DNA of 36,193 nt, taken from assembly GCA_937871815.1 (NCBI GenBank), contig CALMOJ010000182.1, positions 1-36,193 of the forward strand, given 5' to 3'. The DNA comes from an uncultured Neisseriales bacterium (GTDB lineage: Bacteria > Pseudomonadota > Gammaproteobacteria > Burkholderiales > Aquaspirillaceae). Under the pieces are notes generated by a model. That model searched no databases and was not told where the DNA came from. It was given only the letters and a program-made list of their open reading frames with translations. Of the stretch, positions 23,455 through 30,925 are shown in pieces (positions within the stretch are counted from its first letter, which is position 1; each line of letters opens with the position of its first letter). A program made the translations under genes and the position numbers.

Positions 23455-24915
23455 ATGCGAATCGTCCAAAAAGCCTACACGTTCGATGACGTTTTACTCG
23501 TTCCTGCCCACTCCAATATGTTGCCGCGTGATGTCAGCCTTGATACCCAATTCACCCGCAATATCAGGCTTCATCTTCCCTTAGTTTCTGCCGCCATGGA
23601 TACCGTGACCGAAGGTCGCCTTGCCATTGCCTTGGCACAAGAGGGGGGCATCGGCATCATTCACAAGAATATGTCGCCAGCCAAGCAAGCCGCCGAAGTG
23701 GCCAAAGTTAAACGCCACGAATCCGGTATCGTGAAAGACCCGATTACGGTCAAGCCCGATATGTTGGTAGGCGATGTGATTCGCTTGGTGCGCGAAAAGC
23801 GCGTGTCTGGTTTGCCGGTGATTGAAGACGGCAAAGTGGTGGGGATTATCACCAACCGCGATTTGCGGTTTGAGTCCCGTCTCGATGTGCCGGTTCGCCA
23901 CATTATGACCCCCCGTGAACGGCTGATTACCGTCAAAGAGGGCGCATCCCTCGACGAAGCCCGCGAACTAATGCACGCCAACCGCCTTGAGCGCGTGTTG
24001 GTAGTGAACGATGCCTTTGAGCTCAAAGGCTTGATGACCGTAAAAGACATTATCAAAACCAGCGAAAAGCCTTTTGCCAATAAAGACGACCAAGGTCGGC
24101 TGCGGGCAGGCGCGGCAGTTGGGGTGGGTGAAGGCACCGAAGAGCGCGTCGAACGCCTTGTGGCTGCTGGGGTTGATGTACTGGTGGTGGATACCGCCCA
24201 TGGTCACAGCCAAGGTGTGCTAGACCGTGTGCGCTGGGTAAAACAAAATTACCCGCAAGTGGAAGTCATTGGTGGCAATATCGCCACGGCAGCGGCGGCG
24301 TTGGCGTTGGTAGAAGCCGGTGCGGATGGGGTCAAAGTGGGCATTGGCCCTGGCTCGATTTGCACCACCCGTATCGTGGCAGGGGTGGGTGTACCGCAAC
24401 TGACCGCCGTGTATAACGTCACCCAAGCCCTCAAAGGTACGGGTGTCCCGATGATTGCCGATGGCGGGATTCGCTTCTCCGGTGACATCGCCAAGGCGAT
24501 TGCCGCTGGGGCAAACTGCGTCATGCTGGGCGGCTTGCTGGCAGGCACCGAAGAAGCCCCTGGCGAAATTGAACTCTACCAAGGTCGCTCGTTTAAGAGC
24601 TATCGCGGCATGGGCTCGTTGGGTGCGATGCAGCAGGGGTCGAGCGACCGCTACTTCCAAGACAACGAAGCCAACGCCGACAAGCTTGTGCCTGAAGGCA
24701 TCGAAGGGCGTGTGCCGTATAAAGGTTCCGTCGTGGCGGTGATTCACCAGTTGATGGGCGGCTTGCGCTCCTCGATGGGCTACTGCGGTTGCCCCACCAT
24801 TGATGACATGCGTGAACGGGCTGAGTTTGTCGAGATTACCTCGGCAGGGATGCGTGAATCCCACGTCCACGATGTGCAAATCACCAAAGAAGCCCCTAAT
24901 TACCACGTCGAGTGA
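23455..24915 (+). CDS. guaB: IMP dehydrogenase GuaB
   Basis: GuaB oxidises IMP to XMP with NAD+, the rate-limiting step of GMP synthesis. From ATG 23455 the product has 486 residues, the usual bacterial length, and the canonical start [24 protein letters not shown]-domain pair lies at about 95-205. The catalytic loop GPGSICTTR places the active-site Cys at residue 303, and the mobile flap [15 protein letters not shown] and the Arg-Tyr region follow. The frame is open to 23410, but the shorter start fits the family, the AAGGA site and the -10 element. guaA does not follow; a terminator does. Confidence 0.97.
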   Translation: MRIVQKAYTFDDVLLVPAHSNMLPRDVSLDTQFTRNIRLHLPLVSAAMDTVTEGRLAIALAQEGGIGIIHKNMSPAKQAAEVAKVKRHESGIVKDPITVKPDMLVGDVIRLVREKRVSGLPVIEDGKVVGIITNRDLRFESRLDVPVRHIMTPRERLITVKEGASLDEARELMHANRLERVLVVNDAFELKGLMTVKDIIKTSEKPFANKDDQGRLRAGAAVGVGEGTEERVERLVAAGVDVLVVDTAHGHSQGVLDRVRWVKQNYPQVEVIGGNIATAAAALALVEAGADGVKVGIGPGSICTTRIVAGVGVPQLTAVYNVTQALKGTGVPMIADGGIRFSGDIAKAIAAGANCVMLGGLLAGTEEAPGEIELYQGRSFKSYRGMGSLGAMQQGSSDRYFQDNEANADKLVPEGIEGRVPYKGSVVAVIHQLMGGLRSSMGYCGCPTIDDMRERAEFVEITSAGMRESHVHDVQITKEAPNYHVE

Positions 24916-24980
24916 TAAGAAGCTTTGCAATGATGAACTGACCCCCAAAAGCTGGATGGTCAAAAGCTAGGTGGCCAAGA

Positions 24981-25013
24981 CCTGAGTCCGGCACTGTGGG
25001 CTCAGGCCTTTTG
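24981..25013 (+). terminator. Rho-independent terminator of guaB
   Basis: CCTGAGTCC (24981-24989) pairs with GGGCTCAGG (24998-25006) with one T-G wobble, then CCTTTT. It lies 65 bp after the guaB stop. The bases between carry two imperfect copies of a 16-bp CAAAAGCT-containing unit. Confidence 0.75.
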
Positions 25014-25185
25014 TAGATACGCCTTTTCCGCACAGAGGACACCTTCTCCTTGCTAAGTGCTTCGGCAGTGCCGGTGTCGCTGCCCTGTGGCGATGCGGGC
25101 TGGGGATGTCGGTTTAGTCATCGTCTTGTGGCAGTCTGCTTTGGGCTGCAATGTGCCCAATCCCCCATGCTACCGCCGCTAAGTG

Positions 25186-25319
25186 CTGTTTACGCGCCGT
25201 GATACTTGGATCAACCTGCGTTGAAGTGCGCCAAAAGGTGCGTGTGGATTCAGTCCCAGTGCCGCTTTTTTGGCGCATTTCGCCTTGAGTAACTCCTTTG
25301 CTCGCTAGCGCGTTAACCG
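25186..25319 (+). repeat. Repeat A, full copy 2
   Basis: Outer arms GTTTACGCGC (25188-25197) and GCGCGTTAAC (25308-25317) pair with one mismatch. An inner inverted repeat, 25223-25236 with 25268-25281, pairs at 13 of 14 positions. Shared blocks are CTGCGTTGAA, GTGTGGATTCAGTCCC, TTTCGCCTTG and TTTGCTCGCTAGCGCG. It lies in the 523-bp gap between guaB and the aminotransferase gene, which otherwise shows only the guaB terminator and one hairpin. Confidence 0.8.
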
Positions 25320-25396
25320 CTTCTAACCCCTCTCCGCTGTTCACCACACACCCCAATGCAGATTCATCACAGACGACCGGTGTTTGGGTGTGAATG

Positions 25397-25431
25397 GCCG
25401 CGCCACGCCGTGACACTGGGCGTGACGCGGC
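25397..25431. terminator. Long GC-rich hairpin after the aminotransferase gene
   Basis: GCCGCGCCACGCC (25397-25409) pairs with GGCGTGACGCGGC (25419-25431) at 12 of 13 positions. It sits 8 bp beyond the aminotransferase stop (minus strand). There is no T run, so it may be a processing or transcript-end stabilising structure rather than a terminator. Confidence 0.45.
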
Positions 25432-25438
25432 AGCAGTC

Positions 25439-26593
25439 CTACCCCAGCCATGCCTTAATACGCGCCACGGCCTCGGCCAAGCGCGGAATATCGGTGGTGT
25501 AAGCCAGCCGAATATGCCGTGAAGCCGCGTGCTGACCAAAGTCGCAGCCTGGGGCGACGGCGACATGGGCTTCGTCTAGCAGCCGCCGCGCAAAGCCAAA
25601 GCTGTCGTCGGTGTGGCGAGAGACATCCACATACAGGTAAAAGGCCCCTTCTGGCGCACCGGAGAGGGCAAAGCCCAATTCTGGCAAGGCGGCTTGCAAA
25701 AAGTCGCGCCGCTGGGCAAACACCTGCCGCCGCTGTGCCAGCTCGGCTTGGGTTTCCGGCAAAAAAGCCGCGAGGGCGGCATATTGCGCCACGGTCGAGG
25801 GGGCTAAAAATAGGTTTTGGGCAAGGCGGGTGACGGCATCTACATAGGCCTCGGGCACAACCAACCAACCCAGCCGCCAGCCGGTCATCTGGAAATATTT
25901 AGAAAAGCTGTTCACCACAAACATATCCTCCCCAGCAGCAAGGGCGGTTTCTGCTTCGCAGCCATAGGTGAGGCCGTGGTAAATCTCATCCACAATCAAA
26001 ATGCCTTGGCGGGCACGCACTGCCGCCAACAGGCTACGCAAGTCTTCGGGGCGAATGAGCGTGCCGGTGGGGTTGGCGGGGCTGGCGATCATGGCGGCCA
26101 CGGTGCGGGCATCCCAGTGAGTGGCGATGTCTTCGGCGCGGAGCTGAAAGCCGCTGTCCGCCGCGACCGGCAAGCACACCGGTTCGCCGTTGACCAGCCG
26201 CACCAAATGGCGGTTGCACGGATAGGTGGGGTCGGGCAGCAGCACTTTGTCGTCAGGGTTGATGCAGGCCGCCAAGGCCAATTGCAACGCCCCCGATGCC
26301 CCAGGTGTCACCACCACCCGCCGTGCAGGCACGGTGATGCTGTAGCGAGATTGGTAAAAGTCGGCAATCGCTTGGCGCAGCGGCGGAATGCCCAGCGCGG
26401 GGGTGTAGAACGTCTGGCCGGCTTGCAAGGCGGCAATGCCCGCTTGGGTAATGGCAGCAGGGGTGGGAAAGTCAGGCTCACCAATTTCAAGGTGAATGAC
26501 ATCGTGCCCCGCCGCTTCTAACGCCTTGGCGTGCGCCAAAATCTCCATGACGTAAAACGGGGCGATATGCGCCAAACGCTGGGCAACCGGCAT
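25439..26593 (-). CDS. Class I/II pyridoxal-phosphate aminotransferase
   Basis: The 384-residue product is a fold-type I PLP aminotransferase of the aspartate/aromatic family. It shows EIGEPDFPTP near the N-terminus, YTPALGIPPLR, the TPGASGALQLA cofactor loop, ASPANPTG, DEIYHGLTYG and the Schiff-base lysine in NSFSKYFQMTGWRLGW; a C-terminal substrate arginine lies in SRHIRLAYT. The substrate cannot be told from sequence. ATG 26593 is chosen because it follows the upstream stop by one base and gives the family start MPVAQRLAHI; an ATG nine codons further up (26620) would overlap that gene. It is the last gene of the paiB / M14 peptidase / aminotransferase group. Confidence 0.88.
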   Translation of the reverse strand: MPVAQRLAHIAPFYVMEILAHAKALEAAGHDVIHLEIGEPDFPTPAAITQAGIAALQAGQTFYTPALGIPPLRQAIADFYQSRYSITVPARRVVVTPGASGALQLALAACINPDDKVLLPDPTYPCNRHLVRLVNGEPVCLPVAADSGFQLRAEDIATHWDARTVAAMIASPANPTGTLIRPEDLRSLLAAVRARQGILIVDEIYHGLTYGCEAETALAAGEDMFVVNSFSKYFQMTGWRLGWLVVPEAYVDAVTRLAQNLFLAPSTVAQYAALAAFLPETQAELAQRRQVFAQRRDFLQAALPELGFALSGAPEGAFYLYVDVSRHTDDSFGFARRLLDEAHVAVAPGCDFGQHAASRHIRLAYTTDIPRLAEAVARIKAWLG

Positions 26594-26594
26594 C

Positions 26595-27743
26595 TTAGGC
26601 CTCGTCTTCGGGCTGGGCACGCAAGTGGTTCAGCACGGCGTAAATCGGCTGCAAAATCGCCTCGCCTAAACGCAAGCTGCGCTGTCCGTTCCAGCCATAG
26701 TCATCGTCGGGCAAGTTGGCGTTGTCTTTAAACGGCATTTCCAGCGTAAACGCGAGGCAGTCAAACGTGTTACCGACCCAGCTGGTGGCCAAGGTGGGAT
26801 TGGCTTCGCCAAAGGTGTCTTTGTCGTAGCCGTGCTTGTCTTGAAAGTCGGGGCTGGCCAGCAAGAAATGCTGCTTAAACCGCGCTTCGAGGGCAGCCAA
26901 GCGTGGCGAGTAACTTGGCACGCCTTCGGTGCCGGCCACAAAGACGTAGGGCAGCGATTCGTCGCCATGAATATCAAGGAACAAATCGACCCCAGTTTCG
27001 AGCATTTTTTGGCGCACACACCACACTTCGGGGCTGTGGTTTTCGCTGGGAGTCAGCCATTCGCGGTTCAGATTTGCACCGACGGCATTGGTGCGCAGGT
27101 TGCCGCGTACCGAGCCATCGGGGTTCATGTTGGGGACAAGGTAAAACGTGGCTTTGTCGAACAAAGCCCGCGCCAAAGGGTCTTGGGTATCGAGCAGCCG
27201 CCCGAGCAGCCCTTCCATAAACCACTCGGCCATGGTTTCGCCTGGATGCTGCCGTGCAATCACCCACACTTTGAGGTCGGACGAGACTTCGTGGCCAATG
27301 GTCAGCAGGTTAAGGTCGCGCCCTTCGACGGTAGAGCCCAAGTCGGACAACTGCACCAGCCCAGAGCCTTGGGCATCGCCAATCAGACGCAAATGCTGTT
27401 CAAACGAATACGGCTCAAAGTAGGCGTAGTAAATACTGTTGGCGAGGGGGGTGTGCTCAATCACCAATTGCCCGTCTTCGTAACGGGTGGGGACGCGGAA
27501 CCAATTTTGCCGGTCGTAAGAGGCGCAGGCTTGGTAGTCCACCCAGCCTTGGGGATAGGCGGCCTCGGCGGCGTTCACAAAGCGCATGGTGCAGGGCTGA
27601 TACGCCGCCCCTTGCAGCCGGAAATAAAACCACTGGGCAAAATCGGCGGCATTGTCTGGCCGAAGTGCCAAGGTAATGGTGTCAAAGCTTTCAAGTGAAA
27701 GCACTTCAATACTGCCTGCGTCAAACGTGCTGCTGATTTTCAT
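26595..27743 (-). CDS. M14-family cytosolic-type zinc carboxypeptidase
   Basis: The 382-residue product resembles bacterial members of the cytosolic carboxypeptidase (CCP/AGBL) branch of M14. It has an N-terminal beta-rich domain (about 1-130, with WFYFRLQG) and a catalytic domain with the zinc motif RQHPGETMAEW, NMNPDGS, the downstream zinc His in DIHGDE and the catalytic Glu in TLEMPF. Eukaryotic relatives remove C-terminal glutamates from tubulin; bacterial substrates are largely unknown. There is no signal peptide, so it is cytoplasmic. AAAGGTG precedes the ATG. It is 45 bp after paiB and 1 bp before the aminotransferase. Confidence 0.88.
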   Translation of the reverse strand: MKISSTFDAGSIEVLSLESFDTITLALRPDNAADFAQWFYFRLQGAAYQPCTMRFVNAAEAAYPQGWVDYQACASYDRQNWFRVPTRYEDGQLVIEHTPLANSIYYAYFEPYSFEQHLRLIGDAQGSGLVQLSDLGSTVEGRDLNLLTIGHEVSSDLKVWVIARQHPGETMAEWFMEGLLGRLLDTQDPLARALFDKATFYLVPNMNPDGSVRGNLRTNAVGANLNREWLTPSENHSPEVWCVRQKMLETGVDLFLDIHGDESLPYVFVAGTEGVPSYSPRLAALEARFKQHFLLASPDFQDKHGYDKDTFGEANPTLATSWVGNTFDCLAFTLEMPFKDNANLPDDDYGWNGQRSLRLGEAILQPIYAVLNHLRAQPEDEA

Positions 27744-27788
27744 CTAAACACCTTTCGGGTTTGGGGTCACCCCGTTGAGGGGCTTGTT

Positions 27789-28457
27789 TTAGTGTGGGGT
27801 TGGGATACTGAGGGGGCTGTCTGCCGAGCGCTGCGCCTCAATCAAAGCGGCCATGGCAAGGGCTTCTGGGTGTGTGCCGGTACGCAGACCACACACCACA
27901 CCGGCTTGATTCTGGGCAGATTGGTTTTGGCTGGTTTTCCATTTGCCGATCAGTCGGGTAATCACTATTTCGACCCCCACAATAGCCCCCATCATTTTTT
28001 CGATAAAGTCAGGGGGGGCATCGTCAAGCTGCCACGGCTCAGGAAACGCCGCCTCATTGTGTGCGGTAAGCGCATCAAGATGGGCACGCAACCAAGCCGA
28101 ATCCTCCACAACACGGAGCGTGCCGTAAGCATGGGCAACGGCGTAATTCCATGTGGGGACGGCTTTTCCGGTTTCGGCTTTGGTGGGATACCAAGATGGC
28201 GTGATGTAAGCATCAGGGCCATGAAAAATAGCCAAGACCTCAGTATTGCCCATCGTATCTTTCCAGAGGGGATTGGCACGGGCAACATGGCCACGGAGGG
28301 TGCCGAAAGGACTGGGCTCTGGCGAGAGATGCAACGGAATAGCATCGGCATTAAGACCACTCGGCGAAAGGGTGACGAGGGTCGAGAGCGGATAAGCACG
28401 CATCAGTTGATGCAAAACGGCTATTTCTGGCTCGGCAAAGTGCTTGGGGATATACAT
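27789..28457 (-). CDS. paiB: PaiB-type FMN-binding protein (putative transcriptional regulator)
   Basis: PaiB in Bacillus subtilis was described as a negative regulator of sporulation and protease genes; relatives have a split-barrel FMN-binding fold. The 222-residue product has the family start MYIPKHF, the WYPTK and VPTWNY blocks in the middle, and the C-terminal IGKWKTSQNQ. No DNA-binding motif is obvious, and an enzymatic role is equally possible. It lies upstream of the M14 peptidase on the same strand. A terminator for azlD sits between it and the azl genes, so it starts a separate transcript. Confidence 0.88.
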   Translation of the reverse strand: MYIPKHFAEPEIAVLHQLMRAYPLSTLVTLSPSGLNADAIPLHLSPEPSPFGTLRGHVARANPLWKDTMGNTEVLAIFHGPDAYITPSWYPTKAETGKAVPTWNYAVAHAYGTLRVVEDSAWLRAHLDALTAHNEAAFPEPWQLDDAPPDFIEKMMGAIVGVEIVITRLIGKWKTSQNQSAQNQAGVVCGLRTGTHPEALAMAALIEAQRSADSPLSIPTPH

Positions 28458-28476
28458 AGCAATGCGTTCTCACATT

Positions 28477-28501
28477 AAAAAAAGGGCAGCGTAAACCTGC
28501 C
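28477..28501 (-). terminator. Terminator downstream of azlD
   Basis: On the minus strand GGCAG and CTGCC (plus 28497-28501 and 28485-28489) close a 7-nt loop, followed by C and a run of seven T (plus 28477-28483). It separates the GST-azlCD group from paiB. Confidence 0.65.
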
Positions 28502-28584
28502 TAAAAACAGCTAACCACACCTTAAACGGAACAACAACCGCGCCGCGCACCACACCGCAACCCGACCAAACCAACCAGTAAAAC

Positions 28585-28905
28585 CTACCCCCCCACCGCC
28601 GCCTGCACCAGCCACAAAGTCAGCATCCCCAGCAGCAGGGTCAGCCCCACTTTGCCGGTCAGCCATGCCACACTGATAGCCACCCCCGCCGCCAATACCC
28701 TCGGCAAAACTGTCGCGGTATCCCAGCCCCAGCCCGCAGGCAACAGCACCTCGGGGACAGTAATGGCGGTCAGCACTGCCAGCGGTACAAAGGGTAGCAG
28801 CCGCGCCAGTCCTGCGGGCAAGGGACGCTGACCTAGCAGCCCCATAAACGAGAAGCGCAGCAAAAACGTCACCAGCCCTAGACCGATAAAAGTGAGCCAA
28901 ATCAT
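28585..28905 (-). CDS. azlD: AzlD-type branched-chain amino acid export subunit
   Basis: AzlD is the small membrane partner of AzlC; in B. subtilis and in the related C. glutamicum BrnFE the pair exports branched-chain amino acids. The 106-residue product has four hydrophobic segments and the family features TFLLRFSFM near the N-terminus and LPFVPLAVLTAITVPE in the middle. The start overlaps the azlC stop by 4 bp (ATGA), showing coupling. The 127 bp up to paiB hold the terminator and nothing else recognisable. Confidence 0.9.
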   Translation of the reverse strand: MIWLTFIGLGLVTFLLRFSFMGLLGQRPLPAGLARLLPFVPLAVLTAITVPEVLLPAGWGWDTATVLPRVLAAGVAISVAWLTGKVGLTLLLGMLTLWLVQAAVGG

Positions 28906-29600
28906 GTGGTTTTCTCTGGTTTTGGGGAGAGCAGCACACCCATGCCCACCCCCGCCAAGGTCGCTACAATCAGCCCCAGCTTATACGGCAGGGCAAAGGC
29001 CGCCACCGACACCAGCCCTGCGACCCACACCGCACCGTGGTCGGCGCGGCTGCGGATGGCCGGCACAATCAGGGCGATAAACGTTAGGGGGAGGGCGAAA
29101 TCCAAACCCCAGCGGGCAGGGATATTCGCGCCCAGCCACAAGCCTACCGCCGTGGACGCTTGCCAGTTGAGCCACAAGGTCAGCCCCGCCCCCAGCACAA
29201 ACCACTGGCGATGTGAGCCGAGTGTCGCCAACCGCTGAATCACCACCGCGTAGGCCTCATCGGTCAGCAAATAGGCCAGCAGGCTTTTCCAGCCCAGCGA
29301 CACCTTCCCAAGGTGCGGTGCCATAGACGCGCTATACAGCATGTGACGGAGGTTAATCACCGCAATCGCTGCAAACAGCACCACCAGTGGGGTGTGCGAG
29401 GCCAGCATCTGGCAAATCACAATTTGCGCCGAGCCCGCAAATACCAAGGTACTCATCGCTTGGGCTTGCCACACCGTCAGCCCGCTTTTAAGTGCCAGCA
29501 CCCCGTACAGTACGCCAAACGGAATCACCCCCAACAACAAGGGGGCGAGAGCCCGCACGCCCGCCCAAAAAGCCTGCCGAGGCTGGGCAAAATCGGTCAA
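28902..29600 (-). CDS. azlC: AzlC-type branched-chain amino acid exporter
   Basis: The 232-residue inner-membrane protein is the large subunit of the AzlCD exporter. Typical features are PFGVLYGVLALKSGL, MSTLVFAGSAQ near residue 55, INLRHMLYSAS and a TDEAYA segment, with about six or seven hydrophobic stretches. It starts at TTG 29600, because the next in-frame ATG is about 48 codons in and would remove conserved segments. The gene begins 3 bp after the GST stop and overlaps azlD, so GST, azlC and azlD form one operon. The TTG start may keep its level low. Confidence 0.9.
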   Translation of the reverse strand: MTDFAQPRQAFWAGVRALAPLLLGVIPFGVLYGVLALKSGLTVWQAQAMSTLVFAGSAQIVICQMLASHTPLVVLFAAIAVINLRHMLYSASMAPHLGKVSLGWKSLLAYLLTDEAYAVVIQRLATLGSHRQWFVLGAGLTLWLNWQASTAVGLWLGANIPARWGLDFALPLTFIALIVPAIRSRADHGAVWVAGLVSVAAFALPYKLGLIVATLAGVGMGVLLSPKPEKTT

Positions 29601-29603
29601 CGC

Positions 29604-30221
29604 CTAGCCCTCAACTACTTTGGTATCGGCAAACGAAGTACGTGTCGCCAGTTTGTCTGCCAGCTTGGCGAGGGCAGGATATTGGCCGCGCCACGGAATA
29701 GCCGGAAAGCGCAAATCCAAATAGCCCAAACAGCAGCCCACAGCCACATCTGCGATGCTGTAGCTGTCGCCGTTGCACCATGGTTTGTCGCCGAGGTCGT
29801 GCGCCATTGCTTCGAGGCCGTGCCGAATTTTGCCGAACTGGCGTTCAATCCAGCCAGGGTTTTGCTGAATCGCCTCGCGCTTTTTCTCTAGGAAAATCGC
29901 CACAGCAGCTTCAGTCACGCCATCGGCCAGCACTTCCCAGCGTTTGGTCAGCAGCAACCCGCGCTTATCGGTGGGGAACAGGCGGGTGACGGGGGAAAGC
30001 GTGTCGAGGTATTCCACAATCAGGCGGGAGTCATACAAAGCCGTACCATCGTCGAGCACCAAAACCGGCACTTTGCCCAAGGGGTTGTAGTCCGGGACAT
30101 GGCTGGTTTCTTCCCATGGAATATCGACTTCTAGCGGGCAGTCGATGCGTTTTTCTTGCAAGACAACCCGCACTTTGCGCCCAAAGGGGCTGGTCAGGGA
30201 GGTAACGATTTTCATGGCCAT
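29604..30221 (-). CDS. Glutathione S-transferase family protein
   Basis: The 205-residue product has a thioredoxin-like N-terminal domain (about 1-80: KIVTSLTSPFGRKVRVVLQEK, NPLGKVPVLVLDDG, LYDSRLIVEYLD) and an all-helical C-terminal domain (about 90-200, with YSIADVAVGC, the N-capping box). The N-terminal Ser-Pro-Phe suggests a serine-type or YibF-like GST. Its substrate is unknown. Two ATGs (30221 and 30215) two codons apart are possible starts. It leads the azlCD operon, though nothing in its sequence links it to amino acid export. A repeat A copy begins about 30 bp upstream. Confidence 0.9.
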   Translation of the reverse strand: MAMKIVTSLTSPFGRKVRVVLQEKRIDCPLEVDIPWEETSHVPDYNPLGKVPVLVLDDGTALYDSRLIVEYLDTLSPVTRLFPTDKRGLLLTKRWEVLADGVTEAAVAIFLEKKREAIQQNPGWIERQFGKIRHGLEAMAHDLGDKPWCNGDSYSIADVAVGCCLGYLDLRFPAIPWRGQYPALAKLADKLATRTSFADTKVVEG

Positions 30222-30250
30222 AGTAGGGGGCTTTCGTAAGCGAATTTAAG

Positions 30251-30387
30251 AACCTGTTCACAATCAGCGATGCTCGGGTGAGTCTCTGTTGAAATGAACC
30301 TCAAAATACGTATAGACTCAGCCCCAATGCCGCTTTTTAGGCGTATTTCGCCTTGGCAATCCCTTCGCTCGCTAGCGCGTGAACAGC
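30251..30387 (+). repeat. Repeat A, full copy 3
   Basis: Outer arms CTGTTCAC (30254-30261) and GTGAACAG (30379-30386) are a perfect 8-bp inverted repeat, extendable with one mismatch. An inner pair AAATACG (30304-30310) / CGTATTT (30342-30348) is also perfect. Shared blocks are AGCGATGCTCGGGTGA, CTGTTGAAATG, ATGCCGCTTTTT, TTTCGCCTTGGC and CCCTTCGCTCGCTAGCGCG. Confidence 0.8.
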
Positions 30388-30686
30388 TTCGTAAGAGGTG
30401 GGCTGCTGAGGGGGGGGCGACAGAGTAACGATCGTGGTCTAATCTTGTCATGGTCCAATCTCGCTGCATAGCCTGATGAGTGGAAGATGTGCCTCTCCCA
30501 AGGACACGGTAATGATGTGCCACCTACCGAATTTTAGCGCACGCGAACAGCGTCAAAATTACGGGGAGCCGCGATAGCCGTACCTTGATAAGACCCAATT
30601 GCCGGTTGAGTATCTGAGCGGATGCTTGACTATGGTGCGAATACGGGTAAAGGCCGAGATTAGCGAAGACGATTCACGCAATCCGC
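30388..30686. other. Unassigned 300-bp intergenic stretch
   Basis: No convincing gene is seen. It holds a G run near 30411-30418, an imperfect direct repeat TGGTCTAATCT / TGGTCCAATCT within 30430-30470, and a hairpin of AATTTTAGCGC (30530-30540) with GCGTCAAAATT (30550-30560), 9 of 11 paired. No tRNA or known small RNA was recognised. Confidence 0.4.
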
Positions 30687-30715
30687 TTGCCAAGCAAGGG
30701 GAAATCGGCTAAATT
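30687..30715 (+). promoter_or_regulatory. Promoter of tRNA-Gly(CCC)
   Basis: TTGCCA (30687-30692), a 17-bp spacer and TAAATT (30710-30715) lie 16 bp before the tRNA 5' end, the expected layout for a sigma-70 stable-RNA promoter. Confidence 0.65.
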
Positions 30716-30731
30716 CGCCGTCTCTTATCGG

Positions 30732-30805
30732 GCGGGTGTAGCTCAATGGCAGAGCAGAAGCTTCCCAAGCTTACGACGAGGGTTCGATTCCCTTCACCCG
30801 CTCCA
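30732..30805 (+). tRNA. tRNA-Gly (CCC)
   Basis: This is a 74-nt cloverleaf with the encoded CCA. The acceptor GCGGGTG pairs with CACCCGC, the anticodon loop is TTCCCAA and the T-loop is GGTTCGATTCC. The top anticodon-stem pair is a G-A mismatch (GAAGC against GCTTA), unlike the E. coli homologue. The asmA-like gene follows 120 bp downstream. Confidence 0.94.
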
Positions 30806-30925
30806 TCCCCGCTTTTTCTGGCTGTCCACGCAAGCGGATAAGACAGCACGCACACTCCATCGCCAGCGCGATGCGCTTCCTCCCCCTCTCCTATTTTGCA
30901 TCTCCTCTTGCCGAGGAAAGCTTCC

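Noticed and set aside
25052-25187. Direct repeat GCTAAGTGCT at 25052-25061 and 25178-25187 as a target-site duplication of repeat A
   Set aside because: Both copies lie to the left of the element rather than flanking it, so they cannot be its target duplication; probably chance.
25114-30523. Minus-strand frames at 25114-25566 and 30212-30523 sharing peptide strings
   Set aside because: The shared parts coincide exactly with repeat A copies, so the similarity is due to the DNA repeat and not to a protein family.
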